This document shows positions 50,422 through 59,584 of a DNA stretch of 64,000 nucleotides, in pieces. Position 1 is the first letter of the stretch. Each line of letters opens with the position of its first letter. The DNA is taken from NCBI GenBank assembly GCA_963824105.1, contig CAWGNN010000007.1, positions 167,332-231,331 on the forward strand. Reading direction: 5' to 3'. The translations under genes were made by a program, and so were the position numbers. Under the pieces are notes generated by a model that had not been told where the DNA came from, ran no database searches, and saw nothing but the letters and a program-made list of their open reading frames with translations. The stretch comes from CAWDVB01 sp963824105 (GTDB lineage: Bacteria > Actinomycetota > Actinomycetes > Propionibacteriales > Nocardioidaceae).

Positions 50422-51591
50422 ATGGCGCAGGGTGTGGTGATCGGGATGGATCCGCATAAGCGGTCGGTCACGATCGAGATCATGACCGGCGACGAGACGA
50501 TCGTCGGCGGGGGGAGGTTCGCGACCGACAAGGCGGGGTTCGCCCAGATGCTGGGCTCGGTGAAGGCCTGGCCGGACCGGGTCTGGGCGATCGAGGGCTG
50601 CAACGGGATCGGCCGGCATGTCGCCCGCCGACTCTTGGATCGTGGCGAATCGGTCGTCGATGTTCCTCCGAAGCTGTCGGCGAGGACGCGGGTGTTCGCG
50701 ACCGGACAGGGCCGCAAGACCGACGCCACCGACGCCCACTCCGTGGCGTTGGTCGGGACCCGGATGACGGGGCTGCGCCCGGTCGCCGCCGACGAACAAC
50801 TCGAAGTGCTGCGACTGCTGGTCGATCGCCGCCGGTCGTTGGGTGAGGAACACACCCGCAAGGTCTCCCAACTCCATGCCCTGCTGCTGGAACTGCTGCC
50901 TGGTGGGGCGAAGAAGGACCTCTCGGCAGCCCAAGCCAAGAAGCTGCTCGCGACGGTCCGTCCTCGCGATGTTGTTGGGAGGACCCGCAAGAGGGTCGCC
51001 GCCGAACTGGTCAAGGATCTCGAGTTGATCTATGCCCGGAAGAAGGCCGCGAACAAGGAACTGACCGAACTGGTCGCCGCGACCGGGACCGGCCTGCTCG
51101 ACCTGCACGGCATCGGCCCCTCCGGGGCAGCCAGGCTGCTGGTCGAGGTCGGTGACGTCACCCGGTTCCCCGACCGCAACCACTTCGCGTCCTGGACCGG
51201 AACCGCGCCCATCGACGCATCCTCAGGCGACCACGTCCGCCACCGGCTCTCCCGAGGAGGGAACCGCCAGATCAACCAGGTCCTGCACATCATGGCGACC
51301 GTTCAACTGCGCAACCCGACCGAAGGCCGCGCCTACTACGACCGGAAGAAACAATCCGGGAAGTCGTCGATGGAGGCGATGCGCTGCCTGAAACGAAGGC
51401 TCTCCGACGTCGTGTTCCGCACCCTCGTCGATGACCTCGCCAAAGCAAAGGTGGCGGGCTCGGGTGGGCACTCGGGGACGACTCTTCAATCCAGCGCGAC
51501 CGACCTGACCCCGGACATCGGCTCTTCGGATAAGCCACACCAAAGGCCCGCCAAGCACGAGCCTAAACCCGCACTCCCCGCCGCGTCTTGA
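50422..51591 (+). CDS. IS110-family transposase/recombinase
   Basis: 389 aa. The N-terminal RuvC-like DEDD domain has Asp in VIGMDPHKRS, Glu in VWAIEGCNG and the two Asp of RKTDATDAHSVAL. The C-terminal Tnp domain has LHGIGPSGAARLLVEVGD, FASWTGTAPIDASSGDHVRH and the RGGNRQINQVLHIMA serine region. ATG 50422 follows AGGAGG. The frame is intact; the last about 40 residues are a variable, polar tail. Confidence 0.92.
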   Translation: MAQGVVIGMDPHKRSVTIEIMTGDETIVGGGRFATDKAGFAQMLGSVKAWPDRVWAIEGCNGIGRHVARRLLDRGESVVDVPPKLSARTRVFATGQGRKTDATDAHSVALVGTRMTGLRPVAADEQLEVLRLLVDRRRSLGEEHTRKVSQLHALLLELLPGGAKKDLSAAQAKKLLATVRPRDVVGRTRKRVAAELVKDLELIYARKKAANKELTELVAATGTGLLDLHGIGPSGAARLLVEVGDVTRFPDRNHFASWTGTAPIDASSGDHVRHRLSRGGNRQINQVLHIMATVQLRNPTEGRAYYDRKKQSGKSSMEAMRCLKRRLSDVVFRTLVDDLAKAKVAGSGGHSGTTLQSSATDLTPDIGSSDKPHQRPAKHEPKPALPAAS

Positions 51592-51668
51592 CACAGAAGG
51601 GAGCCATGAGCGTGCGTTACTGACGAACTGATAAGATGGCTACGTCGTCAAGGGAGAGGTCTACGCGC

Positions 51669-52082
51669 GTGGCTGAATTGCTGGGCCTTCTTGTGTCCAT
51701 CCCCGTCGTTGTCGCGGCGTCTCGCTGGGTCTTGCGGCGCAAGACCGCGCGCTTGGCGGCTGGGGCGAAGGTTGCCTGCACGCTCCGGGTTGTCCAGGGC
51801 GAACTCTCCGGGATTGGCCCCAAGTGGCGGCCCGGGTACGCGGCTCTTCGCCCCGGAGTCATGGCGTTCTCCCGGCAGTTTCGTTCCTCACCGGTTCTCA
51901 TTCCCGTCGGTTCCCTGGACCGGTTCACGAGTCGGTGGCCGTCGGGCAAGGAAGTTCTGTCGGTTGATCCCGACGCCGTGATCGTTCGGATCGTGACCGA
52001 AGGTGCCGTCCTTGAGTGGGCAGTCGGGAACGGGCGTTCTGACTGGGCCTTCGATCTTGTGAGCGGGCCAACCGCTTCCTAG
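51669..52082 (+). CDS. One-TM protein, DUF2550-like
   Basis: 137 aa. An N-terminal membrane helix (about 3-19, ELLGLLVSIPVVVAASRWVL) is followed by a cytoplasmic beta-rich domain (VACTLRVVQGELSGIGPKWR, YAALRPGVMAFSRQFRSS) that resembles actinobacterial DUF2550 proteins. GTG 51669 is preferred for the GGGAGAGG 9 nt upstream; ATG 51636 is an alternative. It is monocistronic. Function unknown. Confidence 0.6.
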   Translation: MAELLGLLVSIPVVVAASRWVLRRKTARLAAGAKVACTLRVVQGELSGIGPKWRPGYAALRPGVMAFSRQFRSSPVLIPVGSLDRFTSRWPSGKEVLSVDPDAVIVRIVTEGAVLEWAVGNGRSDWAFDLVSGPTAS

Positions 52083-52157
52083 TCCCGGGATGTCCTCAAC
52101 GGGCCATGACCGGAACGGTATGCCGTACTCACAGCGGCACGACAGTGCGCGACCCTT

Positions 52158-52239
52158 GCGTACACAAACGCAAGTGATTCGGCCCTTTTTCGGGCGTTGG
52201 AACGCTCCAGAGCGGAGAATCACTTGCTTTCGTGTACGC
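52158..52239. repeat. Long imperfect inverted repeat
   Basis: 23-bp arms (52158-52180 and 52217-52239) match at 21 positions and enclose 36 nt that can form two further small hairpins (gccc/gggc around TTTTT, and cgct/agcg). It lies between convergent genes, 76 bp after the 51669-52082 gene. It may be a structured RNA, a terminator or a remnant of a small inverted-repeat element. Confidence 0.6.
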
Positions 52240-52329
52240 CCTGTCCTCGGCATGTGAGGATGCGCCTTCCGGCTGACCGGGCGTGCGCGGCTCGACTTCG
52301 GGCACCCCCATCCCAACTGCATGCCGAAC

Positions 52330-52749
52330 TCAGAGCGACTTGACGATAACTCTGCCTGTCTCGTCGGCCTCGCAGTACGATGTGCGCCCCTCCGCGATGA
52401 ACTCAGATCGGAGATCCAGGTTCGCGAGTACTCGATCAAGTTCCTCGCGCCAGGTCGGATCACTGTCGGTGCACATACTTGGACGATGGCACAAGCCGGG
52501 CTGTTCGTCCATTGGCATCTGGTTCGACGGGACCACGACCGCGCCCGAAGAGACTGCAATGTCCGAGTGACCGTTAGACGGACATTCATTGACCGTTGAC
52601 AACACCCAAGAGAGACGAGGTGCCTCCGCGAGCGCCTCGCTGAACGAAGCCCAGGGTGACCACTCGGCCAGCTGAGCCACTGACTCGTACGCCGCGTGGC
52701 GCGCGACGGCGTCGACTGGGTTCTCCAACTCCGGTGTTCGTGCATCCAT
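52330..52749 (-). CDS. Hypothetical protein
   Basis: 139 aa, acidic and soluble. The N-terminal helices (VDAVARHAAYESVAQLAEWS, ASFSEALAEAPRLSWVLSTV) are followed by a more polar part with two Cys and a C-terminal ELDRVLANLDLRSEFIAEGR. ATG 52749 has GAGGA 8 nt upstream. No known domain. Convergent to the 51669-52082 gene. Confidence 0.5.
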   Translation of the reverse strand: MDARTPELENPVDAVARHAAYESVAQLAEWSPWASFSEALAEAPRLSWVLSTVNECPSNGHSDIAVSSGAVVVPSNQMPMDEQPGLCHRPSMCTDSDPTWREELDRVLANLDLRSEFIAEGRTSYCEADETGRVIVKSL

Positions 52750-52810
52750 GGGTCTGATCCTCGCCCGCCGCTGGCCGTCACGGTAGTCGAGTCCGCGTCG
52801 GAGCCCGGGC

Positions 52811-52844
52811 GGTGCCGCCGGCGGAAGAGGCCTCCGGCGGCACC
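52811..52844 (-). terminator. Hairpin between two minus-strand unknown genes
   Basis: Perfect 11-bp stem (ggtgccgccgg/ccggcggcacc) with a 12-nt loop, 17 bp after the stop of the 52862-53233 gene. No T-tract. Confidence 0.5.
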
Positions 52845-52861
52845 GTTGTCTTGCGGCTGTG

Positions 52862-53233
52862 TCAGGCCGCTTCGGGTGGTTGCAGGTTGATACCTGACGC
52901 GATGGCGATCGCGCGGCAGATCGCGCAGTCCGCGGTGAGTTGCCCCGCGGGGTGTTCGGCCCGGATGTCGGCCTCGACCCATGCCGAGAATTTGTCCTCG
53001 TAGGCCTGCGGGAACTCGCTACGGATGGTGTCCTCCACCTCAAGCTGCAGGTGGTAGGTCTCCAAGGCCTCATCGAGGTCGTGGCTGCGCTGCTGGGCAG
53101 CGATCTCCGCGAGAACCCGGCGGGTGCCGGTCAGCCGGTCGAGTCGCCGACGGTTGCGGACCTCGTCGAGCTCGACGACCTGTCCGGCCCAGTTTGGCTG
53201 GGCCGACCCGATGCTGCATTCGTTTGGACACAT
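52862..53233 (-). CDS. Hypothetical protein
   Basis: 123 aa, mostly helical and charged (LDEALETYHLQLEVEDTIRS, FPQAYEDKFSAWVEADIRAE) and ending with a CAIC motif (LTADCAICRAIA) like a small metal site. Cys2 and Cys6 near the start may contribute. No family recognised. It is followed by a hairpin terminator. Confidence 0.5.
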   Translation of the reverse strand: MCPNECSIGSAQPNWAGQVVELDEVRNRRRLDRLTGTRRVLAEIAAQQRSHDLDEALETYHLQLEVEDTIRSEFPQAYEDKFSAWVEADIRAEHPAGQLTADCAICRAIAIASGINLQPPEAA

Positions 53234-53485
53234 GACCCCTCCGAAGGGGTGTTGGCGTCCGCCACGGCCCTATACCGGGGCGTAACGCGGAGCACATCAG
53301 CACTCGGTGTGACCAGTTCGCGCGACCACGACCACCCCAACCCCGCCAACCGAAGGCTGGGCCTCCGATGTCGCGGAGGTGGGCGGCCACGGCCCCCGGC
53401 TGGCCACTGCACGGCGTCGTGACGCCGGCACAGTGCCTGGTGCGTCGGGAACGCCCGAGTCCCGACGCCGGAGGTCGACTCCCAG

Positions 53486-54490
53486 ATGGCACGACGAATC
53501 AAAGGCTCCACCCCATCCCCGGTGGCGGCCCCCGCACTTCCCACCCCGACAACTGCACTGGTCACGCAGATGGTCACCACGCGGGATCGCGAAAATGGTG
53601 GGCTCTGGGTCGAGCACCGACAGGTCCTCGATGCCTGGGCCGCGGGGAACGTGCACTCCGCGCAGACACTGGCCCGGATGAGCGAGACCGTGACACGGTT
53701 CACCAGGCGCCTGCAAGCCACCGGCGTCGGGTCCTTCGCCGAGGTCGACCCCGCGCATGCATGCGGGTTCATCACCGCCGCAGTCGCTGGAGGTGCACCG
53801 CCGCAGGTCGCAACCCAACACGCGCGACGGACCGCGATCCGCACCCTCTATCGGACGTTGCGAGCCGTGGGGTTCGAGGTCGCGGACCCGACCCTCGACC
53901 TGGCCCTGCCTGCGCGGGGTACGCGTGCGGCGCGGCCGCTGACCGACGACGAGATCACGCTGTGCCGGGCGTCGGCACAAATGGTGACGCGGCAGGTTCG
54001 CGTCGATGCGGGTGACCGCGTGGGCGTTGGGTGAGGCGACCGCGGTGAGCAGCGAGATCACCCGACTGCGGATCTGCGACCTCGACGACCGCGAGGCACC
54101 CACCACCATCCGGCTGCCGGGGACCCGGCGGCACGACCCACGCGTCGCCACGCTGACCGACTGGGGACGCCTTGTGCTCGCCCGGCGAGTCCAGGAGCTG
54201 ACCGCTTCGGGAGCACCCCCGACGACACTGCTCGCCTACGGCGGGCATGCCCCACCCGGTGGCGCGAAGGCACAGGCGAGCGTCTGCAACGCCCTGCGTG
54301 ACGTCCTCGACGCCGCCGGCCTCGCCACGGAGGCCGACGTACGACCGAGCTCGCTGCGGCACTGGGCTGGCCGTGCCGCCTACGACGCGCGGCGCACTCG
54401 ATCGAGCAGGTGGCCCGACTGCTGGGTCACCGATCCCTGGACGCCACCGCCGAGGACATCGCCCTGAACTGGCGCACTCGACCCGAACCG
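53486..54490 (+). pseudogene. Decayed recombinase-fold protein (homologue of the 61741-62880 gene)
   Basis: The reading starts MARRIKGSTPSP and runs to about 53995, shifts frame to continue as VTAWALGEATAVSSEITRLR and ALRDVLDAAGLATEADVRPS followed by SLRHWAGRAAYDA, then shifts again near 54390 into IEQVARLLGHRSLDATAEDI. The layout matches the C-terminal fold of tyrosine recombinases, but the first catalytic Arg position reads Ala-Thr-Ala-x-Ser-Ser-Glu. It shares the ATA-x-SE, LPG, YGG, NALxxAxL and SLRxWA blocks with the intact gene at 61741. At least two frameshifts make it nonfunctional. Confidence 0.65.
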
Positions 54491-54554
54491 ACACCCTGCC
54501 CCGACCGGCGACCGACGGATCCACTGCCCGACGCACACACCCGAGAGGTCACTG

Positions 54555-56054
54555 ATGACCCGAGTCTCCATGTGGTCCGCACCCAGGCGTTGACCACCGC
54601 CGAGCAGATCGAGGCGGTCTTCACCCACCCCGCCCTGTACCGAGCTCGGCTGCGGTGGTCCCTGCCGAGCAGCCCGTGGGGCGGCCCGCGCCTGCACCCG
54701 GCACCTGGGCGCTGCTCGGCTACGGCGTGCTGGCGCGGCGTGTTCCGCTCCGGCGCGCGCACCGAGGCCGAGCTCGCCAGCCCCGGCATGTGGCCAGCGG
54801 ATCCTGGCAACACGTCGAGCCGATGCGCCGACGACCAGCCCGACCTGGACGATCCCTCCCGGCGCCCGACCGGCCGCCGCGGTGGGCGGCCTGGAGGAAC
54901 GCCCGCAACCGCTACTTCACCGACCCCGACATCCTGCGCTGAGCTGCAGGACGCCTTCACCGAGCTCGCCGTCGAGCAGGCCCACGACCTTCGGGACTGC
55001 TCGACCCCCACGGCCCCGGATCGCTGTGCCACCCCGACCGCTCCCGGGTCGTCTACGGCGACGGCACCGTGATCCGCCCCCTGTACCGGCCCCCCGCCGC
55101 GAAGCGCTCCACCGACCCGACGACCGGCGAGACCACCGTCACCTACCTCGACGCCGACGGCAACCCCATCGACGCCCCCACGCGGCGGTTCGACCCCGAC
55201 GCCGCGGACTACCACGGCCACACCGGGTCGGTGCACGGCCAGAACTACGTCGGCCTCTACGCCCGCGGCGACGACCCCCACCAACGCGTCGTACTCGCCG
55301 TGGACCGGGTCGAACGGCCCGGCCTGGAAGCCGACACCGCGGTCAGCTGCCTTCAAGCGGATCCACCCGCTGCTCGGCGCCGGCGTCCAGGCCGTCGTCT
55401 ACGACGGCGCCATGCGCGGCGCCCACATCGACGAGCTGATGACCGGCTGCGGCGTCCTGGTGATCAACAAGGTCCACGCCTCCGCCAAGACCGCCGCCCG
55501 GCAGCGGCAAGACCACCGACCCCACGCTGGTACACCCTCGGCACCTGGGAGCACGACACCGCACGGGCCGTGCACCCACCAGCTGGCCGCCGTCGACGGC
55601 GCGGTCAGCGAGATCGGCCTCGACGAGACCGGCACGCCCGGTCGTCTCGGCCGGCTGGAACGCCGCCAGGTCAAACGCCCCCGCCGAGCCACCGGCCGCT
55701 ACCACTTCAACGTCGCCTACGAAGTCCCCTGCCCAGCCGGCGGCTTCCTGGCCTGGGTCACCCCCCACGCCGAGCCCGGCGACACCGAACACCGACGCGC
55801 CGACGCCGTGCGCGTCATCGCCGAAGGCGAACCCGACTTCACCGGCTCTACGGGCTCCGCAACGACGCCGAAAGCCTTCAACAGCCAGCTCAAGCGCACC
55901 CTGCTCGTCGACCGCGCCATGAGCCTCGGCGGCGCACCGCCAACTCCTCGACGTCCTCTGCTACGCGCTGCTCAACAACACCACCAACGCCTACCGGGCC
56001 CGACGGGCTAGCCGCACCACGACGGGAAACAGCGGCCTCCGGAGAGCCGCCTGA
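54555..56054 (+). pseudogene. Decayed DDE-transposase-like protein (homologue of the 59874-61601 gene)
   Basis: The coding signal is split over all three frames by at least six 1-2 bp shifts. Recoverable blocks in order: TTAEQIEAVFTHPALYRARL, WRNARNRYFTDPDIL, VVYGDGTVIRPLYRPP (first Asp), HGHTGSVHGQNYVGLYARGD, VVYDGAMRGAHIDELM (second Asp), TGRYHFNVAYEVPCPAGG, YGLRNDAESFNSQLKRTL (Glu) and QLLDVLCYALLNNTTNAYRA. The order of Asp, Asp and Glu blocks matches the intact protein at 59874. It follows the decayed recombinase-like gene, the opposite gene order from the intact pair. Confidence 0.7.
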
Positions 56055-56304
56055 GCAGCACTAGCGAGGGCAACGGCCGCGCGACGCGGCGGGCACTCTT
56101 GCGCAACGCAAAGTCGCGTCACTGCGCCAAGAAGGACTCATCGGTGAGCAACCAGCCGCTACTGATCAAGAATGCCCCCGCAGGTTGGTCGCCGGATCCA
56201 TTGCCCAGCCACGACGCCTACGGCCGCACTCACCACGCGGACGGCGCCGACATCTCAGACGGCTCTTGACCGGGTGTCTATGACAAATGCGCTTGCTGCG
56301 CAAC
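56055..56304. other. Short gene-free stretch
   Basis: 250 bp between the decayed transposase-like gene and the convergent PIN-like gene. A 41-codon GTG frame at 56144-56269 is possible but has no RBS or recognised motif. Nothing else was seen. Confidence 0.3.
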
Positions 56305-56763
56305 TCATTGCGAGACACCGTTGTCAGCCGCTCCCGTTGCTGCGTCGATGACCTCAGTGAGTTCCTTCGGCGTCAAAGTGCCGATCGAGAACTCCTTCGC
56401 CTTCGCGCTCACCTCCTTGTCTTCTGTGACGATCACCCATGTGTCGGAGAAGAGGTCCTCCGTACTGAGCACAACCGCCATGGCAACCAGGATGGGATCG
56501 GCAGTGCCCTTGTACGTGTAGAGATTCACCAAGCCTGTGTGCCCCACTGGGACGGTCGTCGTCATCACGTCTGCCAGCTGAGCCAGCATTCCAGGTGTCA
56601 TTTCGATCGTGACTGGCTCCAGAAGCTTGGCGTGCTTCGCCCGCCGAGACTCGTAAGCGACCTCGGCCGGGACTCGGCAGTGCTCTTTGAAGAAGGTGGA
56701 CTTCTTCCTGTCCCCAAGGGGACCAAGCGCGTTGTTGTCGATCAGGTACATGGTCATCGCCAT
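56305..56763 (-). CDS. PIN-like (DUF4411-type) toxin candidate
   Basis: 152 aa. MYLIDNNALGPLGD gives the first acidic residue of a PIN nuclease, VPAEVAYESRRAKH a Glu, TADPILVAMAV an Asp, and VIVTEDKEVSAKA the last Asp. PIN proteins of this type are Mg-dependent RNases and form toxin-antitoxin pairs with an upstream XRE/ImmA-type gene in mycobacteria. The ATG overlaps the stop of the ImmA-like gene (TGATG), so the two are translationally coupled. Confidence 0.7.
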   Translation of the reverse strand: MAMTMYLIDNNALGPLGDRKKSTFFKEHCRVPAEVAYESRRAKHAKLLEPVTIEMTPGMLAQLADVMTTTVPVGHTGLVNLYTYKGTADPILVAMAVVLSTEDLFSDTWVIVTEDKEVSAKAKEFSIGTLTPKELTEVIDAATGAADNGVSQ

Positions 56764-57941
56764 CACAGCCCTACCCTGTAGGCGCTGATCGCGCGGTCAT
56801 TGCGGTAGGCGTTGGAGAACATAACTCGGCAGAAGTCGCTCGTTCTGATGGTCCCAGCGTCGTAGAGCGCGAGCATGCGCCGGGAGCACTCGTGCCCGTT
56901 GTACTTCCGCAGGGCGTTCATTCGCAGCATCCTGTTGCGCGGAGTCTTCTCGATCCTGTCGAAGGCGTCCTTGAGGTCGTTGAGGTGGGTCTCCGCTTCG
57001 TCGCGGGTCAGAAGCTTCAGGCGCTGAGCTCGCATGACCACCGCGCTCGGCGTCACCTTGAAGACATCGGACGCCGCTCGGATGGCCTCAAGGTCGCTCA
57101 GGTCTATGCGACGGAAGTCAGCCTCGGGCATCAGGATCTCTGCCGTCAGCCAGTACTCGCGGTTTGACTTGTCCTCGGTGGTGTGCCCGTTGTAGCTGAC
57201 GGTGGCGAACCGTCCACGCGCAACGAGCACCGCCATGAGCGTCAGGGTGAAGATCCGTCGCCCGGTGGGATCGAACGCCTCTCCCTCGTCGCCACTGGCG
57301 ATGAAGATGAAGGGCAGCTTGGCGTCCTTCACCGTCATGCCGCTGAAGATCTTGCCCTCCGGCAGCCGCTGCGGCATCAGGTCCTGGACGCTCTGTGCGA
57401 CGAGAATGTTCTTGGCTTCCAGCTTCTCGACGAGAAGGTTGAGGGCGTCGCCCTTCTTCTTCATTCCCCTGAGTTCCATAGTGTCGAGGTCGAGTGCTGC
57501 CATCAGCTTCGCGGCGTCTTCGGCGATGGACGCCTTTGACTTCTTGAGCATCCCGACGATGGGGTTCCGGTCGAGGGCCCTGTCCTTCTTCATCCAGTCC
57601 TGCTTGAACTGGAGGTTCTTGACGATGAGCTCTACCTGTGCGAGGTCCACGCGATGCCTCGAGTTCATGGAGAACTCGCGCTTGGCACTGAAGCCCTGAA
57701 GGAGCCGCTCCTGCTTGATGCGGAGCTGCTCTTCCACCACATCGCGGGGAGCAAAGAACAGCGGGTACGGGATCTCAGCCTTGCGGGCGTGGTCGACCAG
57801 GTCCTTGAAGGAGATGGAGCCCGTCTCTAGCGCCTTCGTCACCTTGGCGTAACTGCGGACGACCGACTGCTCAAAGAGTGACGCGAAGACTTCGCGGTCG
57901 ATGGGCGTGGCGACGCGATCGAGTGTCACGTTTATGGGCAT
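56763..57941 (-). CDS. ImmA/IrrE-like protein without the HEXXH zinc site
   Basis: 392 aa. The C-terminal half resembles ImmA/IrrE (DUF955) metallopeptidases: FIFIASGDEGEAFDPTGRRI, then FTLTLMAVLV where FTLAHELGHL is expected (about 231-240), TAEILMPEADFRRIDLSDLE and SDVFKVTPSAVVMRAQRL. Both zinc histidines and the catalytic Glu are missing, so it is probably not a peptidase. The N-terminal about 150 residues are helical and basic. It is coupled to the PIN-like gene and probably acts as its antitoxin or sensor. Confidence 0.65.
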   Translation of the reverse strand: MPINVTLDRVATPIDREVFASLFEQSVVRSYAKVTKALETGSISFKDLVDHARKAEIPYPLFFAPRDVVEEQLRIKQERLLQGFSAKREFSMNSRHRVDLAQVELIVKNLQFKQDWMKKDRALDRNPIVGMLKKSKASIAEDAAKLMAALDLDTMELRGMKKKGDALNLLVEKLEAKNILVAQSVQDLMPQRLPEGKIFSGMTVKDAKLPFIFIASGDEGEAFDPTGRRIFTLTLMAVLVARGRFATVSYNGHTTEDKSNREYWLTAEILMPEADFRRIDLSDLEAIRAASDVFKVTPSAVVMRAQRLKLLTRDEAETHLNDLKDAFDRIEKTPRNRMLRMNALRKYNGHECSRRMLALYDAGTIRTSDFCRVMFSNAYRNDRAISAYRVGL

Positions 57942-58051
57942 TCACGTCACCGCCTCCCTTCGTCTAATGGCACCGCTCCAGAGTGCGCCTCCGCGTGCTC
58001 GGCTCATGGAAGACACGCCCAATGATCCCGGGTCCCTCTCGGGCCCGCTGG

Positions 58052-59197
58052 TCAATCGCGGCCTTCCAGTCGGCTCGCTTCGCCGTTGAAGAAGTAGATG
58101 AGGCTGCTGACGATCATCAGGCTCTGGACCGCGTTACGGCGGGTGTACTGCTTCGTGCTGACGGTGTGGGCGGTCGCGTTGCGGCTAAAGGTGTGCGGCA
58201 CCGGCAGACCCTCGTTGGGGAAGAACTCCTGCCACGCCTGCCAGATAGGGGCGAGCGCGATGTACTCATGTGCGGTGAACTCGTCATAGGCAGCGTTGGG
58301 GCGCTTGCCCCGCTTGTCGGGGGTGTAAAGGTAGCGGTCGGCGCCGAAGTAGATGTTCACCATGGAGTCGAGCAGCGACCCCGTGAGCGCCTGAGCCGCC
58401 TCCGTGTGGCCTGCCTCCAGAGCATCGAGAGCCCTGAGCGCCATGGGGACGTACGTGGTGACAGCGTCGGTCTCGCACCCCTCGACTACGGCGCGGCAGT
58501 CGGCGGAGATCGCCTTCCATCGTCGTCCAAGGATGCCCCGCCGCTTCGCGGCGCTGTCGGCGCGGATAAGCGCCTCCGCGATGGCAGTGCGGGGCACGCC
58601 GTATAGCGCGATGCCGTCCACCATCACGACGGACTCGACCTCCTCCCACCGCAGGCCCTCGATCGGCTGCAGGTTCGGAGGGTAGAAGGAGAGCTTGAGC
58701 CGCTCCAGGGAGGGACCAAGTGTCTTCATCCATGCCGACTGCTGGGCGGCCACCTGCTGCGCGAGCTTGGCGAAGGAGTCGCTCAGACCGAAGTCGACGT
58801 TCTTGTAGAGCTGCCCGGTGATCTTGTTGAGGTTCGACTGGGCAAGCGCCGCGGACTTGAAGATGTCGCTGTTGATGCTGGTGGCGATCTGGTTCCGCCA
58901 CAGCGCCTGAGCGTCGAGGAGAGGCTTCATGGCGTTCCTCAGGATCGCTTGCTGCCGCTGGGCGACGCCGGAGATAGCCACCAGCTTCGTGAAGGTCGAC
59001 TCGGGCAGGACGAACTTCGGCAGGTCGAACTTCGGCAGGACCAGTTTGCGCAGCGAGTCCATGGACTTCTCCAGCGCCTCCCGCTGTGCGGGAGTCAGCT
59101 CGACGGCGTCGCCGTCCTCGGGCTCGTCGGGGTCAGTCAATGCAGGCACAGGAGAAGTGTGTCTCGCAAAGCCCGCCTCCAGCCGCGATTTCTTCAA
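58052..59197 (-). CDS. HEPN-like protein, putative defence gene
   Basis: 381 aa. An acidic start is followed by a middle region with repeats (LPKFDLPKFVLPES) and helices. The C-terminal helical domain has SRNATAHTVSTKQYTRRNAV; Arg339-x4-His344 fits the Rx4-6H motif of HEPN RNases found in abortive-infection systems. The TTG start follows GGAGAAGG and sits directly after the stop of the upstream gene. A 110-bp gap separates it from the ImmA-like gene in the same direction. Family assignment rests on one motif. Confidence 0.55.
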   Translation of the reverse strand: MKKSRLEAGFARHTSPVPALTDPDEPEDGDAVELTPAQREALEKSMDSLRKLVLPKFDLPKFVLPESTFTKLVAISGVAQRQQAILRNAMKPLLDAQALWRNQIATSINSDIFKSAALAQSNLNKITGQLYKNVDFGLSDSFAKLAQQVAAQQSAWMKTLGPSLERLKLSFYPPNLQPIEGLRWEEVESVVMVDGIALYGVPRTAIAEALIRADSAAKRRGILGRRWKAISADCRAVVEGCETDAVTTYVPMALRALDALEAGHTEAAQALTGSLLDSMVNIYFGADRYLYTPDKRGKRPNAAYDEFTAHEYIALAPIWQAWQEFFPNEGLPVPHTFSRNATAHTVSTKQYTRRNAVQSLMIVSSLIYFFNGEASRLEGRD

Positions 59198-59584
59198 TCA
59201 ACCTTCTCCGGCAAATCCAACCGTGCGGACTGCAGAGTGGCGCGCCTCAAGGTAGATCGCATCCTCGTAGTCGGACAGGAGACGCTCCGGCGCGCCTGGC
59301 TCGCCAGCTGGTTGCGGTGGTGGCGGGGTCCATCGCTGGATCTGCCTGACCCGCTCCCCCTGCAAGTGAACTTGCACGGCGTTCATCGCCTTCCTCACCC
59401 CGAGCCGATGGCCGAGGACGAAGAACGACAGGAGGACAGCAGGCACGCCCAAGGAGATCAGGGCGGCACGCTGATCGTCGGTCATAGCCGGAGACCGGTC
59501 GCTATCCGCCCGGACTGAGCCGTTCACCGTGACCGAGCGCTGCGCCTGGGGCAGCCGAGACCACAGAGTTCGAACACGAGACAT
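59198..59584 (-). CDS. One-TM protein of the defence-like cluster
   Basis: 128 aa from ATG 59584 (start uncertain; frame open to 59944). One membrane helix (ALISLGVPAVLLSFFVLGHR, about 41-58) is followed by a basic amphipathic helix and a proline-rich linker (RWTPPPPQPAGEPGAPE). It ends immediately before the HEPN-like start, so the pair is translationally coupled. It might anchor or gate the HEPN-like protein; no family recognised. Confidence 0.5.
   Translation of the reverse strand: MSRVRTLWSRLPQAQRSVTVNGSVRADSDRSPAMTDDQRAALISLGVPAVLLSFFVLGHRLGVRKAMNAVQVHLQGERVRQIQRWTPPPPQPAGEPGAPERLLSDYEDAIYLEARHSAVRTVGFAGEG

Larger units (their letters stand above)
50187..51600 (+). mobile_element. IS110-family insertion element (limits approximate)
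   Basis: One DEDD transposase gene with about 235 bp of non-coding DNA on its left and a short right flank. IS110 elements lack terminal inverted repeats and target duplications, so limits cannot be read directly; the left limit is set at the antitoxin stop and the right just past the transposase. Confidence 0.65.

Noticed and set aside
51585..51597. CGTCTTGACAC at the IS110 right side matches part of the operator at 49648-49668; considered as element ends.
   Set aside because: The match is about 11 bp and IS110 elements have no terminal repeats; the copy at 49648 is fully explained as an operator.
56144..56269. GTG-started 41-codon frame between the decayed transposase-like gene and the PIN-like gene.
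   Set aside because: No ribosome-binding site, no motif, and it may be part of the decayed module.
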